9,714 bases of DNA, taken from assembly GCA_905215725.1 (NCBI GenBank), contig CAJMRD010000081.1:1-9714 (forward strand), written 5' to 3'. The stretch is from an uncultured bacterium (GTDB taxonomy: Bacteria; Actinomycetota; Coriobacteriia; Coriobacteriales; Coriobacteriaceae). The notes beneath the pieces were generated by a model. The model was not told the DNA's origin, searched no databases, and was given only the letters and a program-made list of their open reading frames with translations. Below, piece after piece: positions 1-6,491 of this stretch; the first letter of the stretch is position 1; each line of letters begins with the position of its first letter. The translations under genes were made by a program, and so were the position numbers.

Positions 1-1264
1 CCTCCAGGTGCTGCTTGAGGATCTTCAGCATCTCCGGATGCTTATCCGACACGACTTCTACCGCATAATTGGAGCGCGGAGCGATCAGTACGTCGCGGGT
101 GCTCTCTGCATCAAACAACTCTTCACATCCCGCGATGTATGCCTCCAACACCTGATCAGAATCGATATTCTGGTTAAGAGGGACGCGTCCGCCGCCTGCC
201 AGCGGCATCATTCCTCCACAGCTGTACCATTTTACAAATTCCCACGCGGCGTCGATATTCTCGGATTTGGGGTTGATGCACACAAAATCACCTACGCCGC
301 CCTGCGCAAAATAGCTGTCCTGCTCCGAGGCGACCGGGTACGGTGCGAACGCAGTCACGAAATCGTGCGGATAATTCTCAACATCCTTGATGCTGCGCAC
401 CATCCACGGCCCGATTGTCATGGCGGCTTTTCCGTTGAGGAACATGTCCTCTTGGCTCAGTTTCTGCGTAACGCTGTCCGAATGCGTGGGAGCAGACCCG
501 TCCACAAGCATCATATCCACAACCGTCTGCACCGATTTGATGTTGTCGGCCGCCGCGAGATTGGAAGATTTCAGATCACTGTTGTAATAGTAGTTGCCTC
601 CCAGCGTCTGCGATGCGAAGAACTGGAACGGATAGGTCATGTCCTGCTGCGTATTGAAGAACATGCCGTACACCTTGTCGTTCCCCTCTCCGTGCGTGAG
701 CTGACGCGCGATGTCGCGGAACTCGTCCAGCGTCCAGTGCGTCGGGATCTCGATGCCGGCTTCCTCGAACATATCCTGATTGATCACGATCCCATACAGA
801 GCGTTCACCGTGGGGATCGCATATGTTTTTCCGTCAATCTGCGAGGAACGATAAATATCGCCGAATTCGGCTTCAAGATCAAATCCGTCGCGCTCACAGA
901 GGGAATCCAGTTCCAGAGCCATTCCTCCAGCCCGTTTCTGCAGGTACGAAAGACCATGTGTGATGTACACGTCGATGTCGCTGCCTGCCAGAAGGTTGGT
1001 TTCCAGCTTCATATTGCCCTGATCGTCATTGACATACCGCTCGTAGGAAACCTCGATTCCCTGATCGGCAAATTCCCGGTTGAAATTTTCGCAGATCTTG
1101 TCAAATCCGGACTCGGGGGGAATACCGCCCCAAACCGTCAAATGGATCGGCTCCTTTGCATCGCCCCCCTGGGCCAGAGTGGATGACGACGTCGCACCGG
1201 ATCCGCAGGCGGCGAGCGAAGCGCACATGACGCCCGCCAGAAACAATGCTGCCAACTTTTTCAT
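1..1264 (-). CDS. Extracellular solute-binding lipoprotein of an ABC sugar importer (3' end cut by window edge)
   Basis: Reading the minus strand from the ATG at 1264-1262 gives 421 uninterrupted codons that run off the left edge, so the C-terminus is missing, probably only a few tens of residues. The start is fixed by a perfect AAGGAGG about 8 nt upstream. Residues 1-20 are a lipoprotein signal: two lysines, a hydrophobic stretch, then the lipobox LAAC with Cys20 as the lipidation site. A Ser/Thr/Gly-rich linker follows, then the mature domain opening with LTVWGG, typical of family 1 (UgpB/MalE-like) binding proteins. Other family-like stretches are LLAGSDIDVYITHG, DGKTYAIPTVNALYGIVINQ, and further down GKAAMTIGPW, AFAPYP and NIDAAWEFVKWY. 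Such proteins capture a sugar or oligosaccharide outside the membrane and hand it to an ABC permease. The ligand cannot be told. It is divergent from a sensor-kinase fragment, an arrangement common in two-component-controlled sugar loci. GGA, CGG and GAA codons are more frequent than in the genes to the right. Confidence 0.9.
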   Translation of the reverse strand, partial: MKKLAALFLAGVMCASLAACGSGATSSSTLAQGGDAKEPIHLTVWGGIPPESGFDKICENFNREFADQGIEVSYERYVNDDQGNMKLETNLLAGSDIDVYITHGLSYLQKRAGGMALELDSLCERDGFDLEAEFGDIYRSSQIDGKTYAIPTVNALYGIVINQDMFEEAGIEIPTHWTLDEFRDIARQLTHGEGNDKVYGMFFNTQQDMTYPFQFFASQTLGGNYYYNSDLKSSNLAAADNIKSVQTVVDMMLVDGSAPTHSDSVTQKLSQEDMFLNGKAAMTIGPWMVRSIKDVENYPHDFVTAFAPYPVASEQDSYFAQGGVGDFVCINPKSENIDAAWEFVKWYSCGGMMPLAGGGRVPLNQNIDSDQVLEAYIAGCEELFDAESTRDVLIAPRSNYAVEVVSDKHPEMLKILKQHLE

Positions 1265-1271
1265 ACCTATT

Positions 1272-1278
1272 TTCCTCC
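1272..1278 (-). promoter_or_regulatory. Shine-Dalgarno of the solute-binding protein gene
   Basis: On the minus strand AAGGAGG lies about 8 nt before the ATG at 1264. It is the strongest ribosome-binding site in the window and decides the start codon. Confidence 0.75.
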
Positions 1279-1445
1279 TTTTGTGCAAGAATCGGTGTTG
1301 CCTCCATTTTATTTCGCATAATATATATTTTCAATTCAAAAACTTGATGATTTTTATTCATTTCATCATAAAATCAACCAAAAAATGCGCTGATATCATT
1401 ATTTTGATTTTATCATATTACTATTTTTAGAACTCCCTGGAACGC

Positions 1446-1475
1446 TTGATTTTCAATAGACGGAACGAGTATTAT
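1446..1475 (+). promoter_or_regulatory. Candidate sigma-70 promoter of the sensor-kinase fragment
   Basis: TTGATT at 1446-1451 and TATTAT at 1470-1475 are separated by 18 bp, a close match to -35/-10 consensus. The following TATAAAAT run keeps the region easy to melt. Transcription would begin near 1482, about 35 nt before the ATG at 1517. In AT-rich DNA such matches can arise by chance. Confidence 0.4.
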
Positions 1476-1516
1476 AAAATCATAAAATAAAATTATATCG
1501 AAGGAGAGCTTGCTCC

Positions 1517-1987
1517 ATGCTCAAGCCAATCAGGAAGTTCTCTACCAAATTGCTGCTGTGTCTCATTTTCGGGATCCTTTTGCCGGTCGGCATCCTGTTC
1601 ATTGTTTTGAGCGGCACTTACAGGGATCTGCTGAAAGATGAGATCCGCCGGAACACGGAAAATGTGCTTCTGCTGGCATGGGAGGAACTGGAGGATGTTT
1701 TCAGCCGGATGGTAACGCTGTCCACCATCATCAACAACGACAGCATGCTGATAGGGGCGCTGGACGATCCTGCGCTGCAGGAGGTTGATCGCCTGGCGAT
1801 CTTTATGGGCACCGAGGGTGCCGGCCTGGGCGCCAAGACTATCGCGGGCTGCGACCGAGCCGTGCGCATTCCGATGGCGCACGGGGTCGATTCGCTCAAC
1901 GTGGCCGCGGCGAGTGCCGTCGCATTTTGGCAGCTGTGCCCGCACGTGAGCAACGAGTATCACTACCAGCCGGGGCTGTATCATTAG
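1517..1987 (+). CDS. Chimeric reading frame: sensor histidine kinase N-terminus joined to SpoU/TrmH methyltransferase C-terminus
   Basis: This 156-codon frame begins at ATG 1517 behind AAGGAG (1501-1506, spacing 10 nt) and ends at TAG 1985-1987. Residues 1 to about 80 look like the start of a YesM-type sensor kinase: a basic N-terminus (MLKPIRKFSTK), one membrane span at about residues 11-32, then a helical extracytoplasmic stretch (YRDLLKDEIRRNTENVLL, LSTIINNDS). From about residue 81 the sequence changes character. Residues 96-104 (FMGTEGAGL) and 117-140 (RIPMAHGVDSLNVAAASAV and the following FWQL) are motifs II and III of the SPOUT/SpoU fold. Codon use changes at the same point, from GAA, CGG, AGG and ATA codons to GGC, GCC and CGC. 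No HAMP, HisKA or ATPase domain follows, and the methyltransferase lacks its N-terminal half. The frame is open by accident of the join, and I doubt it makes a functional protein. Confidence 0.6.
   Translation: MLKPIRKFSTKLLLCLIFGILLPVGILFIVLSGTYRDLLKDEIRRNTENVLLLAWEELEDVFSRMVTLSTIINNDSMLIGALDDPALQEVDRLAIFMGTEGAGLGAKTIAGCDRAVRIPMAHGVDSLNVAAASAVAFWQLCPHVSNEYHYQPGLYH
1757..1987 (+). pseudogene. 3' fragment of a TrmH/SpoU family RNA 2'-O-methyltransferase
   Basis: The left limit is approximate; the methyltransferase-like sequence could begin anywhere from about 1750 to 1800. Translation gives the C-terminal part of a SpoU-family enzyme, which methylates a ribose 2'-OH in tRNA or rRNA using S-adenosylmethionine. 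Motif II (G-T-E-G-A-G-L, 1805-1828) and motif III (I-P-M followed by S-L-N-V, 1868-1906) form the AdoMet-binding knot. Motif I, with its catalytic arginine and asparagine, would lie upstream and is absent, replaced by sensor-kinase sequence. Codon use matches the genes to the right, so this piece belongs to that genome and was cut at its 5' side. Whether the missing half exists elsewhere in the genome cannot be seen here. Confidence 0.7.
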
Positions 1988-2041
1988 GTAGATAGTTCGC
2001 ACCGGACTCTGATTCGGTGTGTTTCGGTCGACGCCGGTCGG

Positions 2042-2050
2042 TGCTAAGCT
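2042..2050 (+). promoter_or_regulatory. Candidate extended -10 element of the MATE gene
   Basis: TGCTAAGCT fits the extended -10 pattern TGnTAnnnT. A weak -35 (TTTCGG, 2022-2027) lies 17 bp upstream. The same TGCTAnnnT pattern occurs ahead of the ileS leader at 7743-7751, which supports both. Transcription would start near 2057. Confidence 0.35.
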
Positions 2051-2111
2051 GGTATTGGTTTTGTCTTAATTTGCTGTTTTGTCGGTTGACGTGCGCTTTT
2101 GGGGAGGGCGT

Positions 2112-3461
2112 GTGGCTAAGAAATCTACGGCTATCGATGTAACGCAGGGCGTTATTTGGCAGCAGCTGATTTCGCTGTGCGTTCCCATCTTTTTTAGTTC
2201 GTTTTTTCAGCAGGCCTACACGCTTATCGGTACCTATATCGTCGGTCAGTTTGGCGGCAAGCTCGCACTGGGCGGCATTCAGGCCACGATGGTGCTCACC
2301 GAGCTCTGCATTGGCTTTTGCGTTGGCGTCGGCGCCGGCTGCGCGGTCATTACCGGTCAGTATTTTGGCCAGCACGATGATGCGCGACTGAGCCTTTCGG
2401 TCCATACGGCCATGACGCTCGCGCTGGTGGGCGGTATCGTTTTCTCGATTCTTGGCATGGTGTTCGTTGAGCCCATGCTGGTGCTTATGAACACGCCGCA
2501 TGAACTGTTGGCCGAGGGCGCGGCCTATGCCCGTTGCTATTTTGCCGCCATGGTTGCGGCGCTGCTGCTCAATATGGGAACGGCACTGCTGCGCGCCGTG
2601 GGCGACACGCGCGGGCCTGCTGTGATCATCGCTTCCGGCTGCCTTGTTAATGCGGTGCTGGACGTCATCTTCGTTGCCGTGCTTCATATGGAGGCTTTGG
2701 GCTGCGGCATCGCGGTGGCGCTGACCATTTGCTCCAACGCCACGATGATCGTGATTCGTATGATGCACGCACCGGGTGCGTGGCGGCTTTCACTGTCCAA
2801 ACTCGGCATTGATCCTGGCATTTGTAAGAGTATGATCTCGTGTGGTCTGCCGCTTGGCTTTCAGTCTGCTGCGTATTCGATTTCCAACGTTTTGATTCAG
2901 GTATCGGTCAACTCGTTTGGTGCCGATGTCACCACGGCGTGGGGTCTTTCGGGCCGCTTAGATGGCATTGTCTGGATGGTTACCGAGGCGCTTGGCGTGT
3001 CGATTACCACGTTTTCGGCACAGAACTTTGGCGCGCGCAACTACGAGCGCATGCGAAAGGGATACCACACGTCGCTCGTGCTGTCGTTTATGCTCATTGG
3101 TGGCCTGTCTGCCGTGTTGCTGGTGTTCTCGGGTCCGTTGTCGCGTCTGTTTGTCGACGATGCTTCGATTTCGGCGTACACCACGACGATTCTTCATTTC
3201 ATCGCGCCGTTCTACGCGATCTTCTCGATTATCGAAAACGCGTCGGGTTCCATTCGCGGTGCCGGCGTGAGCTTGCAGCCCATGCTGCTCACGATTTTTG
3301 GCACTGTCGTGCTCAGGGTGATCTGGGTGTTTGCGATTATGCCGTTCGATCCGTCGCTTGAGCACCTGCTGCTGGTTTACCCCGTAACCTGGCTCATCAC
3401 GGCCACGATGTTTACCATTTACCACCACAGCGGCAACTGGCTAGGCCGCGCCACCGCCTAG
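2112..3461 (+). CDS. MATE family multidrug/toxin efflux transporter
   Basis: The frame encodes about 449 residues, a normal MATE length, and is almost wholly hydrophobic with a predicted twelve-helix pattern in two related halves. The first half carries QQAYTLIGTYIVGQFGG near the N-terminus and the loop motif LLRAVGDTRGP after the fifth helix. The second half repeats the layout with SYSISN-like sequence, ALGVSITTFSAQNFGARNYERM and SGSIRGAGVSLQP. These match the MatE domain pair of the NorM/DinF superfamily, which exports cationic compounds in exchange for H+ or Na+. Substrate and coupling ion cannot be read from the sequence. I chose GTG 2112 because GGGGAGG lies 4-5 nt upstream at 2101-2107. 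An upstream in-frame TTG at 2079 would add 11 residues but has no ribosome-binding site. The gene is convergent with the adenosyltransferase gene. Confidence 0.93.
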   Translation: MAKKSTAIDVTQGVIWQQLISLCVPIFFSSFFQQAYTLIGTYIVGQFGGKLALGGIQATMVLTELCIGFCVGVGAGCAVITGQYFGQHDDARLSLSVHTAMTLALVGGIVFSILGMVFVEPMLVLMNTPHELLAEGAAYARCYFAAMVAALLLNMGTALLRAVGDTRGPAVIIASGCLVNAVLDVIFVAVLHMEALGCGIAVALTICSNATMIVIRMMHAPGAWRLSLSKLGIDPGICKSMISCGLPLGFQSAAYSISNVLIQVSVNSFGADVTTAWGLSGRLDGIVWMVTEALGVSITTFSAQNFGARNYERMRKGYHTSLVLSFMLIGGLSAVLLVFSGPLSRLFVDDASISAYTTTILHFIAPFYAIFSIIENASGSIRGAGVSLQPMLLTIFGTVVLRVIWVFAIMPFDPSLEHLLLVYPVTWLITATMFTIYHHSGNWLGRATA

Positions 3462-3487
3462 CCATTCGGGACGTCCCCAATGGCTAG
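3458..3487. repeat. Near-perfect 30-bp palindrome between convergent genes, containing both stop codons
   Basis: The arms CTAGCCATT (3458-3466) and AATGGCTAG (3479-3487) are exact reverse complements. Between them sits the 10-bp palindrome GGGACGTCCC (3468-3477), flanked by one C on each side, so the only break in symmetry is a C-C mismatch. The TAG ending the MATE gene (3459-3461) is in the left arm. The minus-strand TAG ending the adenosyltransferase gene (3484-3486) is in the right arm. In RNA from either strand it would fold into a long hairpin, suitable for a shared transcript end or protection of 3' ends. No T-run follows on either side, so it is not a classic intrinsic terminator. It may instead be a member of a dispersed intergenic repeat family. 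Confidence 0.65.
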
Positions 3488-3969
3488 TAATCGATGCCTT
3501 GGCGGGCTAGGAGTCCTTCGTCGAAGTAGTGTTTGATGGGGCGCATTTCGGTGACAAGGTCGGCGAGGTTCGCGAGGGGCAGCAAGCCCCGGCCGGTGAG
3601 CACGAGCTCCGTGGTGGCGGGCTTTATCGCGATCAGCGCTTCGACATCCTCGCGCGTCACGAAGCCGCGGCGCATGGCCTCGCCGAGTTCATCCAAAATC
3701 AGAACGTCGACCTGTGATATCTGCTCGCATGCGAGCTCCATGATCTGCGCGGCGCAAGCCTCGGGTGTGTCGCGGTCGGCTTGTACGATGCGTAGCCCTA
3801 AACGAGGTGCTTCATCATGTTCGGCGCAGTGCAGCTTCTTGGCAAACTGAAGCATGAGCACGTTAAGTCCATAGCCCGTGGCACGCAGCGCGAGCCCCAG
3901 CGCAGCCGTCGTCTTGCCCTTGCCGTCGCCCGTATAGATTTGAACCTTGCCGACTTCGAGTGATGCCAT
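3484..3969 (-). CDS. cobO: Corrinoid adenosyltransferase (cob(I)yrinic acid a,c-diamide adenosyltransferase, CobO/BtuR type)
   Basis: The 161-residue protein has the features of the CobO/CobP/BtuR family, which moves the 5'-deoxyadenosyl group of ATP to the cobalt of reduced corrinoids, giving adenosylcobalamin or its precursors in the cytoplasm. The P-loop GDGKGKTT is at residues 14-21 and the Walker B-like strand DVLILDEL at 88-95. The family signatures ELVLTGR (121-127), ADLVTEM (136-142) and IKHYFDEGLLARQGIDY (145-161) follow. It is shorter than the E. coli enzyme (196 residues, from memory), lacking the N-terminal extension; many homologues are this size. The start ATG (3969-3967) follows GAAAGGA at suitable spacing. 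No other cobalamin gene lies nearby, so it may serve corrinoid salvage or a B12-dependent enzyme encoded elsewhere. It is divergent from ftsH with about 77 bp between, and convergent with the MATE gene. Confidence 0.92.
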   Translation of the reverse strand: MASLEVGKVQIYTGDGKGKTTAALGLALRATGYGLNVLMLQFAKKLHCAEHDEAPRLGLRIVQADRDTPEACAAQIMELACEQISQVDVLILDELGEAMRRGFVTREDVEALIAIKPATTELVLTGRGLLPLANLADLVTEMRPIKHYFDEGLLARQGIDY

Positions 3970-4046
3970 CTCTATCCTTTCGTGCCCGGCGTCGGTTTAT
4001 CGCCGTCCGGGTTGGGTATTCTAGAAATCATTATCAACCCCAGTAG

Positions 4047-5954
4047 ATGGAGTTCAAGCAGATGGAGATGGATGACAACAAACGTAGACGGAATATGATC
4101 CTCTACGTGCTCATCGCCTTCGTCGTCTACCTCGTGCTCTCGACCGTTCTGTTCCCCAACATCGGTCACACGCAGCAGATTACGAAGACCGATTACTCGA
4201 CGTTTGTCAAAGCGCTCGATAAGAAGAGCGTCGACAAGGTCGAGTACAACACGGACGATTACTCGATTTATTACACCAAGAAGGGCGAGGACGAGAACAT
4301 CGCCTACAAGACGACCGGTGTGCCGAATGACGCGGGCTTTACCGATCGCGTGCTTGAGTCTGGCGCTTCGCTGGAGTCGGTCGTTCCCGATAAAAACTCG
4401 GGTTTGATGACCTACTACCTGCTCACACTCATTCTTCCCATGGCGATTTTCTTCCTCATCGGTTGGTGGCTCAACCGCCGCATGAAGAAGGCTATGGGCG
4501 ATGACGGCCCGTCGATGAACTTTGGCGGCGGCGGTTTTGGCGGCGGCGGACTGGGTAAGTCCGGCGCGCGCGTGATCGCCTCCAAGGACGTGGGCGTGAC
4601 CTTTAAGGACGTCGCCGGTCAGGAAGAGGCCAAGGAGTCTCTCAAGGAGGTCGTCGACTTTCTGGAGAAGCCGCAGCGCTACGAGGAGATCGGCGCCAAG
4701 CTGCCGCGTGGTGCTCTCCTTGTTGGCCCTCCGGGTACCGGTAAGACCCTGCTTGCCAAGGCTGTTGCCGGCGAGGCCGGTGTTCCGTTCTTTAGCATTT
4801 CGGGCTCTGAGTTCGTTGAGATGTTTGTCGGTCGCGGCGCTGCTAAGGTTCGTGACCTGTTTAAGCAGGCCAAGGAAAAGGCACCGTGTATCGTCTTTAT
4901 CGATGAGATCGATACCATCGGTAAGAAGCGCGATGGCGGGGGCTTTAGCGGCAACGACGAGCGCGAGCAGACGCTCAATCAGTTGCTGACCGAGATGGAT
5001 GGCTTCGATAACCACAAGGGTATCGTTGTCCTTGCCGCAACCAACCGCCCCGACAGTCTCGATCCCGCTCTACTGCGCCCCGGTCGTTTTGACCGCCGCA
5101 TCCCCGTCGAGCTGCCCGATCTGACCGGCCGCAAGAACATCCTCGAGCTGCATGCCAAGAGCGTGAAGACCGAGCCGCCGATCGACCTGACCGCGATTGC
5201 CCGCGCCACGCCCGGTGCCTCGGGCGCCGACCTGGCCAATATCATCAACGAGGGCGCCCTGCGCGCCGTTCGCGAGGGTCGCAAGCGTGCAACCCAGGAC
5301 GACTTCGAGGAGTCGGTGGAGGTCGTCATTGCCGGCCAACAGCGTAAGTCCACGGTGCTGTCCGACCACGAGAAGCAGGTCGTTTCTTATCACGAGATCG
5401 GCCATGCCATCGTTGCCGCTCGCCAGAAGGGCTCTGCGCCGGTCACGAAGATCACCATCGTGCCGCGCACGAGCGGTGCTCTTGGTTATACCATGCAGGT
5501 CGAGGAGGACGAGCGCTTCCTGACGACGCGCCAGGAGGTCTTGGACAAGCTCGCTGTCTATTGCGGTGGCCGCGCAGCCGAGGAGCTCATCTTTGGAGAG
5601 ATGACGACCGGCGCCGCCAACGACATCGAGCAGGCCACCAAGCTCGCCCGTAATATGGTGACGCGCTTTGGTATGTCCGACGAGTTTGGCATGATGGCGC
5701 TCGGTACCGTGCAGAACGCGTATCTCAATCAGGACACGTCGCTCACCTGCGCCCCCGGTACGGCCGAGCGCGTGGACGCGATTGTCGCCAAGTTGATCGA
5801 GGATGCGCACGACCGCGCTTTGCAGATTCTGAAGGAGAACAAGTTTAAGCTCCACGAGCTGGCTCGTTATCTGTATAAGAAGGAGACCATCACGGGCGAG
5901 GAGTTCATGAACCTCCTCACGCGCGAGAATCCGCTGATGCCCAAGCAGCAGTAA
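4047..5954 (+). CDS. ftsH: ATP-dependent zinc metalloprotease FtsH
   Basis: The 635-residue membrane-anchored AAA+ protease degrades misfolded membrane proteins and regulatory substrates. Membrane spans lie at about residues 18-36 and 123-142, with an extracytoplasmic domain between. A glycine-rich linker (158-170) leads to the AAA domain: Walker A GPPGTGKT (227-234), pore loop FVGRG (260-264), Walker B CIVFIDEID (281-289), and a second region of homology with arginine fingers R344, R347 and R350. The peptidase zinc motif is HEIGH (449-453), with D526 in ANDIEQAT as the likely third ligand. All key residues are present. Three in-frame ATGs compete at 4047, 4062 and 4068. Only 4062 has a reasonable ribosome-binding site (GGAG, 4049-4052, spacing 9), so the true protein may be 5 residues shorter than the outer frame given here. 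A strong terminator follows the stop codon. Confidence 0.97.
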   Translation: MEFKQMEMDDNKRRRNMILYVLIAFVVYLVLSTVLFPNIGHTQQITKTDYSTFVKALDKKSVDKVEYNTDDYSIYYTKKGEDENIAYKTTGVPNDAGFTDRVLESGASLESVVPDKNSGLMTYYLLTLILPMAIFFLIGWWLNRRMKKAMGDDGPSMNFGGGGFGGGGLGKSGARVIASKDVGVTFKDVAGQEEAKESLKEVVDFLEKPQRYEEIGAKLPRGALLVGPPGTGKTLLAKAVAGEAGVPFFSISGSEFVEMFVGRGAAKVRDLFKQAKEKAPCIVFIDEIDTIGKKRDGGGFSGNDEREQTLNQLLTEMDGFDNHKGIVVLAATNRPDSLDPALLRPGRFDRRIPVELPDLTGRKNILELHAKSVKTEPPIDLTAIARATPGASGADLANIINEGALRAVREGRKRATQDDFEESVEVVIAGQQRKSTVLSDHEKQVVSYHEIGHAIVAARQKGSAPVTKITIVPRTSGALGYTMQVEEDERFLTTRQEVLDKLAVYCGGRAAEELIFGEMTTGAANDIEQATKLARNMVTRFGMSDEFGMMALGTVQNAYLNQDTSLTCAPGTAERVDAIVAKLIEDAHDRALQILKENKFKLHELARYLYKKETITGEEFMNLLTRENPLMPKQQ

Positions 5955-5980
5955 AGCCGCGGCCGAGCCAGTAAACGCCG

Positions 5981-6018
5981 ACGCCCCATTTGAGCAGCTT
6001 TCTCAAATGGGGCGTTTT
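5981..6018 (+). terminator. Intrinsic terminator after ftsH
   Basis: A perfect 14-bp stem pairs ACGCCCCATTTGAG (5981-5994) with CTCAAATGGGGCGT (6002-6015) around a 7-nt loop and is followed by TTTT (6015-6018). It lies 27 bp after the ftsH stop. The T-run is short but the stem is strong. It sits directly against the ribosome-binding site of the next gene, so it may also modulate that gene. Confidence 0.85.
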
Positions 6019-6035
6019 GCTTGAGAGGGATGGAA

Positions 6036-6491
6036 ATGAAGATCGTGGTGAGCGCCTGCTTGATGGGCGAGAGCTGCAAGTATAACGGGCTCGACAACTA
6101 CCATCGCGAGTTGGTCGAGGCCTGCGAGCGTACAGGGACCGAGGTCCTCTTGGTGTGCCCTGAGGTCTTTGGGGGCCTGCCCACGCCGCGCAAGCCGTCC
6201 GAGATTGCGAACGGAGAGGTTCGTACCTGCGAGGGCATATCGGTCGATCGCGAATTTCGCCTGGGTGCCCAACGAGCGCTCGATATGTGCGAGCAGGCGG
6301 GCGGGCCGGAAGAGGTCGCCGCGTGCATCCTGCAGGACCGTAGTCCCTCGTGCGGCGCGGGTCGCATCTACGACGGAACATTCAGCGGCACCCTTACGGC
6401 GGGCAACGGCGTCTTCGTTGATTTACTGCTCCGCCACGGTTATCGCGTGATCCCGGCTAGCGAGTTCGACCCCAGCATGCTGGAGCAATAA
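6036..6491 (+). CDS. DUF523 family protein (unknown function)
   Basis: The product is about 151 residues and matches the DUF523 family along its whole length. It opens with KIVVSACLMGESCKYNG (Cys8 and Cys14), then VCPEVFGGLPTPRKPSEI (Cys41), then LQDRSPSCGAGRIYDGTFSG (Cys106), and ends with a family-like GNGVFVDLLLRHGYRVI. The cysteines in S-A-C-L-x-G, C-P-E and S-P-S-C-G are conserved in the family and hint at metal or redox chemistry, but no activity is established to my knowledge. I chose ATG 6036 because AGAGGG (6024-6029) lies 6 nt upstream. An ATG at 6030 and a TTG at 6021 are also in frame but poorly spaced. Only 17 bp separate the ftsH terminator from this start, leaving no room for its own promoter after the hairpin. 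It ends at a bidirectional terminator shared with the convergent dehydrogenase gene. Confidence 0.9.
   Translation: MKIVVSACLMGESCKYNGLDNYHRELVEACERTGTEVLLVCPEVFGGLPTPRKPSEIANGEVRTCEGISVDREFRLGAQRALDMCEQAGGPEEVAACILQDRSPSCGAGRIYDGTFSGTLTAGNGVFVDLLLRHGYRVIPASEFDPSMLEQ

Larger units (their letters stand above)
1265..1516. promoter_or_regulatory. AT-rich divergent control region with repeated TGATTTTAT-type motifs
   Basis: This 252-bp gap between two divergent genes is far richer in A and T than the rest of the window, with long A and T runs from about 1310 to 1500. A 12-nt motif, TGATTTTATCAT, lies on the plus strand at 1405-1416. A copy matching at 11 of 12 positions (TGATTTTATGAT) lies on the minus strand at 1365-1376. 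Related pieces occur near 1344-1357 and 1478-1488, and there is a small palindrome TGATATCA at 1391-1398. Repeats placed between divergent promoters could be operator sites for a response regulator. That is inference: random AT-rich sequence can also produce such matches. I could not assign a convincing promoter for the minus-strand gene. Confidence 0.4.

Noticed and set aside
8..1186. 392-codon open frame on the plus strand at the left edge
   Set aside because: It is antisense to the solute-binding protein gene, which has a lipobox, an ideal ribosome-binding site and clear family motifs. The plus-strand product resembles nothing and has no suitable start context.
1503..1516. Small hairpin (GGAG with CTCC) covering the ribosome-binding site of the kinase fragment
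   Set aside because: Only four base pairs with a mismatch inside; too weak to claim as a regulatory structure.
2000..2044. Possible terminator hairpin after the methyltransferase fragment (CACCG/CGGTG, or GCACCG/CGGTGC)
   Set aside because: The stems are only 5-6 bp, the loops are long, and no T-run follows. The right arm overlaps the candidate -10 region of the MATE gene.
4017..4034. Candidate -10 boxes for ftsH (TATTCT at 4017, CATTAT at 4029)
   Set aside because: Neither has a credible -35 at proper spacing, so I could not choose a promoter.
4522..4560. Glycine-rich low-complexity tract in ftsH
   Set aside because: A flexible glycine-rich linker between the second membrane span and the AAA domain is common in FtsH proteins.
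4824..4840. Pore loop reads FVGRG instead of the textbook FVGVG in FtsH
   Set aside because: The position after FVG varies among bacterial FtsH proteins, and the aromatic pore residue and all catalytic residues are intact.
3972..5015. 347-codon minus-strand frame opposite the first half of ftsH
   Set aside because: It is antisense to the FtsH membrane and AAA region and overlaps the divergent promoter gap. Its product has no recognisable family.
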